DNA from: Candidatus Altimarinota bacterium
Lineage (GTDB): Bacteria > Patescibacteriota > Gracilibacteria > BD1-5 > UBA6164
Direction of reading: 5' to 3'
Assembly: GCA_002749055.1 (NCBI GenBank)
Contig: PDTW01000006.1
Location: forward strand, 1 to 33,760
DNA: 33,760 nt
Positions 1 through 10,205 of this stretch are shown piece after piece (position 1 is the stretch's first letter; every line of letters starts with the position of its first letter). Under the pieces are notes generated by a model that made no database searches, had not been told where the DNA came from, and saw only the letters and a program-made list of their open reading frames with translations. Made by a program: the position numbers and the translations under genes.

Positions 1-11
1 TAATTATTTTT

Positions 12-37
12 TTGCCTTGTCTTTATTATGTTATAAT
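12..37 (+). promoter_or_regulatory. Possible extended -10 promoter of the DUF4015 gene
   Basis: A perfect TATAAT at 32-37 is preceded by TGT (extended -10 form TGnTATAAT), about 30 bases before the ATG at 68. A TTGCCT at 12-17 is only 14 bases upstream, so the -35 is poor. Assigned from sequence pattern and position only. Confidence 0.4.
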
Positions 38-67
38 ATATGAGTATTAATTTTAAAAATATAAAAT

Positions 68-1594
68 ATGTTTAACTTACAATTGTCAAAAAAAATTATA
101 ACTATAGTTTGATTAATTTGGTTATTTTTCCCTTGTTTAACTTCTTCAAATAATGATGCTATTAATTATTGAGAAAATTATAAAAATAATTCAGAAACTA
201 ATATCAATAGTGATACAAAAGTTAAAATTGATTGGTTTTTAAAGTCTTTTTATAATAATTTAGATTTAAAAATGCCTGAAACTCAGAAGAAAATTGATTA
301 TATATATTATCTATATAAAAAAGTTAATTCAATAAAAAATAGCTTAAAAAGTAATTCAAAAATGACAAATAACCAAAAAGAAATTTTTTATTATATAGAA
401 AATAGTCTTGAGCAAAGAATAAGTTATCTTCAGTTAGAAATTGAAGAAGAAAAAAAAGCTTTAGAAGAAAAAAATAAGCACATTAAAACTCCCTTAAAAG
501 TAAAATCTTTATATTATACCTCTTATGCTTGATGAAACTCAAAAAAAATTAATTCTCTTTATAATCTTGCTAAAAATACTGAAATTAATTCAGTAACCAT
601 TGATATAAAAGATGTAAGTTGATATGTTAGTTTTCAATTAAATAATAAAGATTTTGATAAAATAAAACCAATTTCAAATAATAGAATAAAAGATATTGAG
701 AGTTTAATAAAAACTTTACACGAAAAAAATATTTATGTAATTTGAAGAATAGTAGTTTTTAAAGACAAATTATTAGCTTCAAATAGACCTGATTTAGCAA
801 TAAAATGGACTGATAGAAAAACAGTTTGGAATGACTATTCTTGAAATAAATATATGGATCCCTATTCTAAAGAAGTATGGGATTATAATGCAAATATAGC
901 AACAGCTGCCTACAAAATCTGATTTGATGAAATAAATTTTGATTATGTTAGATTTCCTAGCGATTGAAAGATAAGTAGTACTTATTATCCATTTGCTAAC
1001 AAAATATTAAGAAATAATCCTAAATGGGGTAAAATAATGGTCATAGATAAATTTTCTAACTACTTTACAAAAAAAATAAGAAAAGAAAATCCTAACATAG
1101 TACTTTCTGCTGATGTTTTTTGATTAGTTACAAGGATTGATTTATTACAAATATGACAAAATTTAGAATCTTTTTTAATGAATTTTGATTATGTATGACC
1201 TATGGTTTATCCTTCTCATTATTGAAGAAAGTTCCTTTGATATAGTCCGGCAGATAATTATCCATACGAAATAATATTAGATGCTTTTAAAAATTCAAAA
1301 ATTAAGGTTCAAAATTTAAACAAAGAAATTGAGCTAGCAAAAATAGAAAATAGAAAAATTAAATTGAATTATGCTATTAGTTCTGATTTAGATGTAAATT
1401 CAATAGAAAAAATAAAATTATCAAAAATAAGACCTTGGTTACAGTGATTTACTTGCACTCGGTGTCCTTGAGCTACTGAATATAATAGGTATAAATTTAG
1501 AAGACAAATACAGGCAGTTAATGATTATAACTTAGATTCATGGTGGGTTTGGAATTCTTGATCAAGATATCATTATAATTGGTTTAATAAATAG
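68..1594 (+). CDS. DUF4015-type putative glycoside hydrolase, exported
   Basis: Reads through many in-frame TGA codons as Gly to a TAG, giving 508 residues. The N-terminus has a lysine-containing start and a hydrophobic stretch (about residues 8-25), a likely signal peptide or membrane anchor. Residues 70-165 are charged and partly coiled-coil-like. From about 165 to the end the protein resembles the DUF4015 (COG1306) putative TIM-barrel glycoside hydrolases: FDEINFDYVRFP at about 286-297, an ADVFGLV stretch, NFDYVGPMVYPSHY, and a C-terminal RPWLQGF followed by a WWVWN strand. The natural substrate of this family is not established; a role on extracellular polysaccharide is inference. It contains one of only three CGA/CGG codons found (CGG at 1460), and the residue there cannot be judged by eye. 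It stands alone, 107 bases before the cold-shock gene, which has its own promoter. Confidence 0.75.
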
Positions 1595-1622
1595 AAATCT
1601 ATAAATAAAAAAATTAAATTAA

Positions 1623-1650
1623 TTGACATTAAAATTTAAATACATAGAAT
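1623..1650 (+). promoter_or_regulatory. Promoter of the cold-shock gene
   Basis: Consensus TTGACA (1623-1628) and TAGAAT (1645-1650) are spaced 16 bases apart. About 51 bases of untranslated leader lie between the -10 and the ATG at 1702, which is common for cold-shock genes. Confidence 0.6.
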
Positions 1651-1701
1651 AATTATTGTTAAGTAATTCTTAGCAATAATTTACATTTTTTTACAAAAAT
1701 A

Positions 1702-1899
1702 ATGAACAAAGGTAAAGTAAAATTTTATGATGAAACTAAAGGGTTTGGTTTTATTATAGATGATAATTCGGGAGAAGAATATTTCGTACATCATTCTGGT
1801 ATATCTGAAGATGAACAAATCAAAGAAAATGATATTGTTGAATACAATGTTATAGATTGAAGAAAAGGTCCTAATGCAGTTGATGTTAAAGTTGTATAA
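1702..1899 (+). CDS. csp: Cold-shock domain protein (CspA family)
   Basis: A 65-residue single cold-shock domain, the usual family length. It has RNP1 KGFGFI (13-18), RNP2 YFVHH (27-31), and the C-terminal motif GRKGPNAVDV seen in most Csp proteins. The Gly opening that last motif is encoded by TGA, one of the cleanest proofs that UGA is Gly in this genome. The family binds single-stranded RNA and DNA and melts RNA structure in the cytoplasm. The gene is monocistronic, with its own promoter upstream and an intrinsic terminator about 40 bases after the stop. Confidence 0.95.
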
Positions 1900-1940
1900 T
1901 TTATTGATTTACAAAAAAATATTTTTGATATTAACTTAAA

Positions 1941-1975
1941 AAAATTTACTATTAATATGATAGTGAATTTTTTTT
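1941..1975 (+). terminator. Intrinsic terminator after csp
   Basis: Arms 1941-1952 and 1960-1971 pair (one G-U), with a 7-base loop and a T-run to about 1975. It lies between csp (plus) and the convergent L,D-transpeptidase gene (minus). Confidence 0.65.
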
Positions 1976-2006
1976 ATAAATTTTTAATTATTAAATCTAC
2001 TTTTTA

Positions 2007-2987
2007 TTAATTATCATAAATTACCCATTCAATATTTCAATATTTTTGATATATTTCATACAATCATTTAGCATAAAAAATTGGTAGCCTAACACATCAA
2101 TGTGATTTTTCTTTTCAGGAAGTATATCAGGCATGTGCAAATATTCATTTATAAATATGTAAAGCATATGGCATTATTGCTCATTGAATTCATTTTTGTG
2201 TTTTAATAATAGAGTTTTTAGCTCAAGATATATGATACATTTCACTTTTTGTTGTAGTAAATCTTCACTTTACTGTTTTAACAGATAATTTAATATTAGG
2301 ATTTCAAGGAGAAACATAAGTTCATAACTTCATTTTTCAATTTATATAAACTGCTAATAGGAATTGTCAATTAATCTTTTTTAATAATGCTAAATTTCAT
2401 AAATTATTAATTTGATCTTTGAAAATAGAATATACATCTTTATTAATATAAGTTCAAGAAATATTCTCTGATTTATTAATTCAATAAAAGTAAGACTTAC
2501 TAAAAATATTTGGCACTCTAGATGGTAAAATAGTTCAAAAAGAAGAATTTTTACGAGGATGTTTATAATATTCTGACATTTCTTTGTAAATTTCTAACCT
2601 TTTTCTAATATCAAATGGTAAATCTGAAAGTCTTAATTCTGAATAATAATTATTATAAATTACTTTTAAAGTTTTAGGTCATATTATTCAATCATTTATT
2701 AATCAATAAGAATTCTGAATTTTATTAACTTTAGAATAAAAATCATGTTTATTTTTTATTTTAAAAAAATCACAAAAAAAATTTAATTCATTAATTCAAA
2801 TTAATTTTATAGATTTATAAGCTATCTTCTTAATATCAAAGCTTTCTTGTTTAAGTAAATTATCAACTCTTTCTATTACATAATTGTTATAATCTTGTAA
2901 ATCTTCTGGTTTTTTATTATTTACTGAACAGCTAGATAATATTACTGTGGTAGTTAAAGCTAAAATTGATTTTGGAAATCTACCCAT
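2007..2987 (-). CDS. L,D-transpeptidase (YkuD domain) lipoprotein
   Basis: 326 residues with UGA = Gly. The N-terminus is a lipoprotein signal peptide with lipobox LSSC (Cys20), so the protein is predicted to be lipid-anchored outside the cytoplasmic membrane. The middle (about residues 85-105) has a peptidoglycan-binding-like motif, GLINDGIIGPKT. The C-terminal third is a YkuD catalytic domain: His285, then SHGCVRLP with catalytic Cys298 and Arg300. The family makes 3-3 cross-links in peptidoglycan or attaches proteins to it. Start chosen at the ATG in front of the hydrophobic signal; the stop is TAA. It faces csp tail to tail. Together with MurG at 11463 this points to a peptidoglycan wall that is cross-linked at least partly by L,D-transpeptidation. 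Confidence 0.92.
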
Positions 2988-3020
2988 TAAGAAATATTAA
3001 ATTTTAATTTAAAAAAGTTA

Positions 3021-3042
3021 GGAAGAATTTTTCAGATGTTCC
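3021..3042. repeat. Solo terminal repeat of the inverted-repeat element
   Basis: The segment ends in ATTTTTCAGATGTTCC, which matches the right end of the dispersed element at 3917, 18360 and 19967, but no element body is attached. It is probably a relic left between the L,D-transpeptidase gene and the tRNA terminator. Confidence 0.45.
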
Positions 3043-3052
3043 TTAATGTTAT

Positions 3053-3087
3053 AAAAAAGCTTACTAAAAATAAAGTAAACTTTTTTT
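3053..3087 (-). terminator. Terminator after tRNA-Glu
   Basis: Arms 3053-3065 and 3074-3086 pair with one mismatch; A-rich on the left and T-rich on the right, so it could work both ways. On the minus strand it lies about 28 bases past the CCA end of tRNA-Glu and would end the rplK-tRNA transcript. Confidence 0.6.
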
Positions 3088-3114
3088 ATAATTAATTATT
3101 AAATTCTTTAAAAT

Positions 3115-3190
3115 TGGTACTTCCAAGGAGATTCGAACTCCTGTTTCGGCCGTGAGAGGGCCACGTCCTAACCAACTAGACGATGGAAGC
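3115..3190 (-). tRNA. tRNA-Glu, anticodon CTC
   Basis: The 76-base cloverleaf includes an encoded CCA. The acceptor arm GCTTCCA pairs with TGGAAGT (ending in a G-U pair). The anticodon loop CTCTCAC gives anticodon CTC, and the T-arm contains GTTCGAATC. The sequence resembles bacterial tRNA-Glu (CCATCGTCTAG and GGTTAGGAC around the D-arm). CTC reads only GAG; the essential tRNA-Glu(TTC) must lie elsewhere. It is co-oriented with rplK, about 70 bases downstream of the rplK stop. Confidence 0.93.
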
Positions 3191-3258
3191 AAAAAATAAT
3201 TCCTCTTTTTTATTTTAAATTAAAATTTAAAACTAGAAGAATTATTTAAATACTTTAG

Positions 3259-3729
3259 TTATCCTAACTTAGCTCTAATCTCATCCGTAGTCATTTCATG
3301 AATATCAGTTGTTACTCAAGAAGCTCTTGCTGTTCAATCAACTATTTTCATAGCTCATGCTAAATCAACAGAATTTAAATCAGGCATTTTTTCTTCAGCA
3401 ATTTCTCTACATTGATCAAAAGTTAAATTTCCAACTTTATCTTTTTGAGGCACACCAGAACCCTTTTTTATATTTAATTTAGTCATAATAAGAGTACTCA
3501 TTGGTGGTTGTTTAACAACAAATTCAAATGTTCTATCCTCATATACAGTAATAATTACTGGAAGTTTAACTCACATTTTATCTTTTGTTTGTTCATTGAA
3601 TTTTGTTGTGAATTCTTGAATAGGTACTCAGTATTGACCTAGAGCAGGTCAAACTGGAGGAGCAGGATTAGCTTGTCCTCAATTTATTTGTAATTTAATA
3701 TATCCTTTAATTTCTTTTTTAGGAGCCAT
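3259..3729 (-). CDS. rplK: 50S ribosomal protein L11
   Basis: 156 residues, slightly longer than the usual ~141. The conserved N-terminal motif NPAPPVGPALGQYGV (about 21-35) is present and its first Gly is a TGA codon. The C-terminal domain, with [12 protein letters not shown] and DLAGAMKIVDGTA, matches the rRNA-binding half of L11. L11 forms the GTPase-associated stalk base of the large subunit and is the target of PrmA methylation. Unusually, rplA does not follow; a tRNA-Glu gene and a terminator do. In-frame TGA at several invariant glycines again supports code 25. The upstream side holds a long AT-rich spacer with a strong palindrome and a dispersed inverted-repeat element. Confidence 0.97.
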
Positions 3730-3873
3730 TTTATTGATTTGATTAGTTTTAAATTTTATTTTCAAAATATAAATTTTTCTTAGTAGATTTTATTTTCGGG
3801 TAAAATAAAAAAGAAAAATATAATATTTTTAGTAGAAGCTGGGATATTTTATTTATATTTATAATAAAATCAA

Positions 3874-3905
3874 ATTTTTCTCAAAAAATATTTTTTGAGA
3901 AAAAA
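3874..3905. repeat. Near-perfect palindrome in the rplK-ctpA spacer
   Basis: The arms at 3874-3888 and 3891-3905 are complementary apart from one extra base, with a two-base centre. It lies 145 bases upstream of rplK and just before a dispersed element. It could act as a bidirectional terminator, an attenuator in an rplK leader, or simply a cruciform; the sequence does not decide. The spacer 3730-3873 holds no gene. Confidence 0.5.
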
Positions 3906-3916
3906 TATAAAATTAA

Positions 3917-4078
3917 GGAAAATCTAAAAAAATCCTTCGTAAGAATAAAAATTTAGATTTTTTAGATAATTTTTTTGTAAAGTTTTTTACTTATGCCTTT
4001 GCATAGGGAAAAATTTTTTAAGGAAAAATTAGCAAAAAAGATTATTTTTTTCTAGATTTGGAGTTTTTTAGATTTTTC
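3917..4078. mobile_element. Inverted-repeat element (MITE-like), copy A
   Basis: About 162 bases with imperfect 19-base terminal inverted repeats: GGAAAATCTAAAAAAATCC at the left, and GGAG...AGATTTTTC at the right (4060-4078). The inner stretches TCCTTCGTAAGAATAAAAAT and GGAAAAATTAGCAAAAA, and the TCTAGATTTGGAG end, recur in the copies at 18360-18475 and 19967-20124, which lie in the opposite orientation. TA dinucleotides flank the copy at 3914-3915 and 4081-4082. It has no coding capacity, so it is called as a non-autonomous element; the TA flanks would fit IS630/Tc1-type mobilisation (inference). Confidence 0.75.
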
Positions 4079-4121
4079 TTTATTATTTATACAACTTTTT
4101 TTATTTTGTAAATAGAGATTT

Positions 4122-4127
4122 TATAAT
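4122..4127 (+). promoter_or_regulatory. Probable -10 box of the ctpA operon
   Basis: A perfect TATAAT lies 65 bases before the ATG at 4192 and just outside the dispersed element. There is no good -35 at 17 bases. Weak call based on position. Confidence 0.35.
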
Positions 4128-4191
4128 ATTTATTTTAATTTATATTTTTTTTCTTATTATAGGCATAATTTTATTTTGATAATTTAAACAA

Positions 4192-5754
4192 ATGAGAGAA
4201 AGAATAATTGTATTGTTTACAGTGTTATTATTATTTACTACTAACAATGCATTTGCTTGAGAAACAAAAATAATACCAATAAAAGTAAAGGTAATAACAA
4301 AAAATGAAGATAAAGAAATAAATAGATGACAAACTTTAACGTTTTATTGAGATTATTTTAAAAAAGTACCTGAGAGTTATAAATATATATCCTTGAATTT
4401 TAAGTGAGTTAACAAAGATACCAAACTCTATTTAGCTCTTCAAAAACTAGTATATCTTAACTTAATTGAAAATAAAAAGCTAAATATATATTGAAATAAA
4501 AAGCTCAATGCTCTTGCTTTTTATAAATTATGAGAAAAAATATTTTGAATTTCGCTTATAAACAAAGAGGAAGTTAATGAATTAAAGTCTAGAAATGCAA
4601 AAGAATCCGATATGATTAGACTTGTTAATTTTATGAAAAAGATTGATGAAAAAGAAGATATCGACATTTCTCAAATAAAATGAGAAAATAGAAAAATGGA
4701 CTTAAAACAAAAAATATTTATTGATGCATATAATACTATTGTTAATTCACATTATAATAAAGATAACTTAGACCAAATAAAAATATGGAATTCTGCAATA
4801 AACTGAATAGCTAAAGGAACAGAAGACAAATATACTGTGTATTTCCCTCCTACTGAGAATAAAAATTTTAAAGAATGACTAAACTGAGAGTATGAATGAA
4901 TTTGATGTTATGTAGATATGGAAAAACCATGAGAAGTAAAAATAGTATCACCAATAACATGATCTCCTTGAGAAAAAGCTTGATTAAAATGATGAGATAT
5001 TGTAAAAAAAGTTGATTGAAAAGAAATAACATTTAAGAATTCATTACAAGAAGTTGTTTCTTGGATTAAATGACCAGCATGAACAAAAGTTGTCTTATGA
5101 ATTTTAAGAGATTGAAAAGAGCTTGAGATAAGTGTAACAAGATGAAAAATAGTAATAAAAGATATAGAATACAAGTTGTTAGATAAAAGGACTTTTTATA
5201 TAAATATAAAATCTTTTTGAGAAAAGATATCTGATAATTTTAAGTTAGCATTAGAAGAACTATCAAAACAAAATAGAGTAGAAAAAGTTATTATTGATTT
5301 AAGAAATAACTCTGGTTGATACTTAAATCAAGTTTCAGATATGTTATGATATTTTGTAAAAAAGTGAGAAACAACAGCATATGTAAAACATATAAAATGA
5401 GATAAAAAATATAAGTCAAAATGATATGATTTAATAGATTTTTCAAAATACAAAATTATTATTCTACAAAATTCATGAACAGCATCTGCATCAGAAATTA
5501 TGATTTGAACTATAAAAGATTATTATCCAGAAGCTAAAACTATTTGAGAAAAAACATATTGAAAATGATCTGTGCAAACTATGAGAGAATATACTGATTG
5601 ATCTTCTTTAAAATATACTATTGCAAAATGGTTTACCTGAAAGACTAGGACTTGAATTGATGGAATATGAATTATACCTGATATTGAGGTTATTCAAGAT
5701 TACAAGAATTTAAAAAAAGACGAAGTTTTAGAAAAAGCAAAAAATATTAAATAA
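4192..5754 (+). CDS. ctpA: C-terminal processing peptidase (S41 family)
   Basis: 520 residues. A signal peptide ends near NNAFA at residue 22. After a helical, weakly conserved region (25-200) comes the core: a lid and a PDZ domain (about 235-320, with SPGEKAGLKGGD), then the protease domain with LRNNSGGY (about 371-378), the Ser motif NSGTASASE (catalytic Ser432) and GEKTYGKGSVQT (catalytic Lys458). Both glycines of KTYGKG and several others are TGA. The family trims C-termini of exported proteins and peptidoglycan enzymes outside the membrane. It is the first gene of an apparent operon: 14 bases to the next gene, and folA after that. A role in wall remodelling together with the neighbouring transglutaminase-like protein is inferred from context. 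Confidence 0.95.
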
Positions 5755-5768
5755 TAAAGATACTAAAT

Positions 5769-7541
5769 ATGAAAAATAAAATTATTTTATTAATTTTTGT
5801 AATATCTCTAATTTTTGCAAATAACTCCTTTGCATCAAATAATATTGATCCGAAATTAGAAAATAAATATAATCATATAATAAATAAATTAAATAAAAAA
5901 TATGATATTGATAGTAAAGAAGATATTTTAAAATGACTCAACAAAAAAATAGAAATAATACTTTCAAGAAAAAATCTAGAAGCAAAAAAAGTAAAGTTAT
6001 TAAATGATATATCAAAACTTATAAATGAGACTTTATATGATTTATATATAGAGAAAAATAAGCTTAAAGAAAGAGAGGCTATAGAAAAACAGAAAATACT
6101 TGAAAGACAATATATTTCTAATTTCAAAAAAGATATATTAGAGGTAAGTATCCCAAAGTATATAAAAGATATTTCTTCAAATAATAAAAAAATATTAATT
6201 TTAAATGAAAAAAGTGAATTTATTGATTGAAATGATATCAAGAAGATAAAATTTAATAAATTTTATCTTCTTGATAAGAATTCTTATAATTTTTTTAAAT
6301 GAAAAAAATGAATTATAGTTTTTTTGGAGAGAATAAAAAAATTTGTATTTATAAAAGATTATAAAATAGAAAGAAAGATACCTTATTCTGAGTCTTGAAA
6401 CTTTCTTACATTGTTATCATATGATAATAATGTAATTAAGGAGGGAAATTCTTTTTATAGCTACGATATAGAAGAATCTTTTATAATTAATGATAAATAT
6501 TGATTTTATTTAACTTGATTAAAAGATATCTGAATTGATAAAAATATTGATTTAATTCATAGAAATAGTTTGTGAAAATATTCTTTTGTAAAAAATAATA
6601 AAAAAATCTATCTAATTGATGAGAAAATAATTTTTTGAGTATCTGAAAAAGAAAAATTCTTAAAAAATGTAAAAAATGATAAAGCTTACCTTACTCAAGG
6701 TACTAATGATTCTTTTTTAAAATTAAAAAACACTACTGAGAAACTTACTTTTTGACTTACAAGAGAAGAGAAAATAAAAAGAATTTATTGATGGATATTA
6801 GATAATATTGAATATTCTAAAATTTCTAATTTAAATAATAAAAAAATACATTCTGGTATACATACATATATAAATAAGAATTGAGTTTGTGAATGATATG
6901 TAAAATTAATGTCATATATGTTGAGTTTTGCAGGTATTTATGATGTTAAAGTTATTAGATGAGCTGTTATAGATGCACAAGACTTTCCTGAAGTATGACA
7001 TGCTTGGTTAAAAATCTGAGATTTGTATTATGATCCAACATTTGATGATGCTATCTGATTAGAAGAAACTAGGAAATATGAAGAATATATATATTTTTGA
7101 TTACCTAAAGATTTATTTTATACAAATAGATATAATCTAAATTTAACACCAAAAGAACTTAAAACTACATCGTTAGAATACAGGAAATTATTAGTATCAC
7201 AGAATTTACTAAAATTGGTAGATAAATATAAGAGAAACGGTTATTTAATTTTAAATGAAAGTATTTTTAGAAAAAAATATTGAATATGAGCAAAAGATAA
7301 AATAACAGTTAATAAAATTTTAGAATTTTTTCCTTATTACGAAATTCATAAAGGTAGAACTAAAATAAATTGAAAGAATAAGATTATTTCAAAAATTAGT
7401 TACTTTGAAATTAATGATAAAAATATAAATTTGATATTACTACAACTTAATTATAATATGGATTGAATGTATATTTTTAAATGGTTTAATAATGATTGAA
7501 CTTATAAATATATTATATCTAATAAAATAACTTTTAATTAA
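5769..7541 (+). CDS. Exported transglutaminase-like domain protein
   Basis: 590 residues with an N-terminal signal peptide (about 1-22, ending NNSFA, nearly the same as the signal end of the preceding protease). Residues 25-150 are highly charged and helical, likely coiled coil. A transglutaminase-like (papain-fold) domain lies around 330-450: NGVCEGY with Cys374, GHAW with His411, and YYDPT with Asp422, the expected Cys-His-Asp triad. The C-terminal ~140 residues are not recognised. Bacterial relatives are proteases or amidases of exported proteins rather than true cross-linkers; the substrate here is unknown. It follows the S41 protease by 14 bases and runs into folA with a one-base gap, so the three are surely co-transcribed. 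Confidence 0.85.
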
Positions 7542-7542
7542 T

Positions 7543-8091
7543 ATGAGACTATCTATTATATTAGCAGTTGATTCATATTTTTGAATATGAAAAAATAATA
7601 AATTGCCATGGAATATTTCTTCTGATATGAAATATTTTAAAGAAATTACTAGCAAAACTAAAGACTTAGCAAAACACAACGCAGTAATAATGTGAAGAAA
7701 AACTTGGGAAAGTATTCCAAGTAAATTTAGACCATTAAAAAATAGGATAAACTGTATTCTTAGTAAAAGTCTAAAAGTAGAAAGTATAAATAGTAAAATA
7801 GATGATTTTATATTATATTTTAACTCATTAGAAAGTTGTATAAATGAGATAAAAAATAAGGAAAATTTAGAGAATGTATTTGTAATTTGATGAGCTAAGT
7901 TATATAATCAAGTTATAAACTCTCCCCTATTAGAAAGAATATATTTAACAAGAGTATTTTGAAATTTTCATTGTGATGTTTTCTTTGAAAAAATTCCTAA
8001 TGATTTTGAAATACAATCAGTATCAGAATTAAAAGAAGAAAATTGAATTAGATTTAACTTTCAAGTATGGGAAAAAGAAAAAAAGAAATAA
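7543..8091 (+). CDS. folA: Dihydrofolate reductase
   Basis: 182 residues. The family motifs are in order: [18 protein letters not shown] at the N-terminus, the catalytic acid Asp28 in the ISSDMKYF helix, [14 protein letters not shown] at the NADPH site, VFVIGGAKLY, and [18 protein letters not shown] near the end. TGA codes the glycines of MGRKTW and IGG. The enzyme reduces dihydrofolate to tetrahydrofolate with NADPH in the cytoplasm. It is the last gene of the operon and meets the minus-strand membrane-protein gene tail to tail with two bases between the stops. Confidence 0.95.
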
Positions 8092-8093
8092 TG

Positions 8094-9254
8094 TTACTTT
8101 CACATATCTTTTTTAGCTTTTGATAATAAATTATTAAAATCTTTTAAAAGTAAAGCTATAAAATAGAATAAACTTACTCATATAAGTAATCATCAAAGTC
8201 AGAAAAAGTGTTCAGATATTATTAGTATAATAAATGTTAAACTCATTGGTAATTCAATATAATTTGAAACAATTTTAGGATTAAGATAATAGGCCTCGAT
8301 TGAGTGTATAAATGCTATTAATCATAAGATAGCCAAAACTGCTGGAATTCATCAGACAAAATTATATCAAATTATCAATATAGGAATTGAAGATAGTATT
8401 GTTCATAAAATCGGAATAAATCATAGAATAAATACAAAAAGTCATATAGTTAATATATATGGGAAGAAAAGGGTTTGGGAAATTCATAAATAAAAGAATA
8501 TACTAGCTATAATATAAAGTCATATTATAGTCAGAGTAGTATTAACTAAAGCAATTAATGCTTGTGCCTCTAAAATTAATCAAAAGCTTTTGACTACTTT
8601 TTTTAAAATAGATTTATAATCATTATACATAAATCTAAAATTTGATTTTTTTAATTTTAAAAGATATTTATGTAGTTTTTTTCTATCAATTATAAAAATA
8701 AAACTCAAAATAAGAGATAATAAAAATTGCATAAATAAAAATCAAGCATTTTTTATAGTTACATAAATATTTTTTACTACAGAAAAATCTTTACTATCAA
8801 TAAAATTTGTTAAAGTTCATCAAATAACAGAATAATCATTTTTAATTTCTTCTAACAAAACTATAACTAACTCTATTTCATCTTGCAAAAAAGGTATATT
8901 TTTGGGTAATGAATAAAGTTCAGACAATAAGCTTGGAATAACTGTTGAGAGAATAAGAATTATAAATCAAATAAATAGTAAATACTCAGTAATTATAATA
9001 AAATTTAGGCTTATCAATTTTCTAAAGAAATTAGATTTAGTTCAAGAAAAAAACTTATTTATAAAAATATGTATTTTCTTTTTGATAAATACTCAAAATG
9101 ATAAAAATATATATGAAAATATAAAAGTTAAGAAAAATAATCAAAAAAAATCTTTTATTAAGTATAAAAATATAATTAAGATTCAGTAAGAAACTAATCT
9201 TTTAAAAAAAGATTCTGTTAACAATGCATTAAATATTTTTCTTAATTTTGACAT
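8094..9254 (-). CDS. AI-2E/PerM-family membrane protein
   Basis: 386 residues with about seven or eight hydrophobic segments. Two lie close together after residue 20, one is near 85-105, one follows a soluble middle part (about 110-165), and a cluster fills 220-375. The C-terminal half has the signature of the AI-2E transporter (UPF0118/PerM) family: GFIPILGTILSSIP, then an EAYYLNPKIV motif, ELPMSLTFI, and GGLLIGV. Family members have been linked to export of the AI-2 signal or to Na+/H+ antiport; none of that can be assigned here from sequence. Start taken at the ATG whose product begins MSKLRKIF. The gene is alone between convergent folA and the cNMP-domain gene, 71 bases upstream on the same strand. 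Confidence 0.85.
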
Positions 9255-9325
9255 AAAGTTTTATTTAAAATAATTACTAAGATATAATATAGTAATTAAA
9301 AAAATATTCCAATTTTTTTAATTAT

Positions 9326-10171
9326 TTAATCATATCATTTTATAAATCATTTTAACCTTTCTTCATCTAAGAAGCTTTTTTGATTTATTATTCAAGATAA
9401 TCATGTAATTATAGAATTAATATTTTTTATGTCATTTTCAAGGAATTCTTTTTTTTCTCTTCAACAAACAATAAATCACAAAACTCTATTTCATATATTT
9501 AACTTTGAAACAATATTTGATTTTCATAGAGGTATTTTAATCTCATCAACTTTTAAGTCAGTTCATTCTAACTCAAATGGATCTGAAGAAATCATAGCTT
9601 CTTTTCTAGTATCATAAAATAATGCAGTATAATTTGGTAAAAATGGATTTGATTTAAAATATAAAATATAGTCACATCAAATAATATATTTAAATTTATC
9701 AATTAAACGAAAAATACTTTGGTTATCAATTTTGTCTATTTCCAATATAGTTTTATTCATTTCATAATTTGCAATTATTTGTTCGTTGGCTAATAAAAGT
9801 CTTTTATTTGTTAAAGCAATAATATATTTTAATAGTTCTAATCATTTTACAGGGTCTTTTGTAATAAAAGTTCTAATTCATTGCTTTCAATCTATTCTTA
9901 ATAAACTTGTATCTTCTAAAGCACTTGTTTTTACATCTTTAGGTAAAAAACTTGTAATTGAGGCTTCTCAAAATACTCCTCATTCTTTTAATACTGCCAA
10001 GACTTTTGTTTCTTTTCTCTCAATTGTAGTATATTTTTCTACAGATACTTTTCAAGTAACAACAATATATAAGTTATCATCTAAAGCTCAAGTATCAAAA
10101 ATTATGTCTCACTTCTTCATAAATATATGATCAAAGTGTTTACTATTTTTTAAATATTCTAAATCTAACAT
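9326..10171 (-). CDS. Cyclic-nucleotide-binding-domain protein, next to pilT
   Basis: 281 residues. Residues 10-105 form a CRP-type cNMP-binding domain: MKKGDIIFDTG, LYIVVTGKVSV, and the phosphate-binding cassette GGVFGEAS. The Arg that normally holds the cyclic phosphate (RxA) appears as Lys in KTSALEDTSLLRI, so nucleotide binding is uncertain. There is no helix-turn-helix. The C-terminal ~150 residues (around IIGCDYILYF and GNRVLGFIVCGR) have a GAF-like look, which is a guess. It lies 14 bases after pilT on the same strand, separated by a tandem repeat, and is surely co-transcribed with it, so a role in controlling pilus retraction is a reasonable inference. Confidence 0.75.
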
Positions 10172-10205
10172 ATTATTATTTATTATTATTTATTATTATT
10201 TATTA
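10171..10205. repeat. 10-base tandem repeat at the pilT/cNMP junction
   Basis: The unit TATTATTATT is repeated perfectly 3.5 times. It codes the last residues and stop of PilT (LINNNK, stop at 10186) and forms the whole ribosome-binding region up to the ATG of the cNMP-domain gene. Loss or gain of one unit would shift the PilT C-terminal frame and change the spacing. Confidence 0.85.

Noticed and set aside
68-532. Pseudogenes or many frameshifts, because most genes appear broken by TGA
   Set aside because: The TGA codons fall on conserved glycines and frames are otherwise continuous; this is code 25, not decay.
9786-10130. Plus-strand open frame of 114 codons
   Set aside because: It lies entirely inside the minus-strand cNMP-domain gene, whose motifs are clear.
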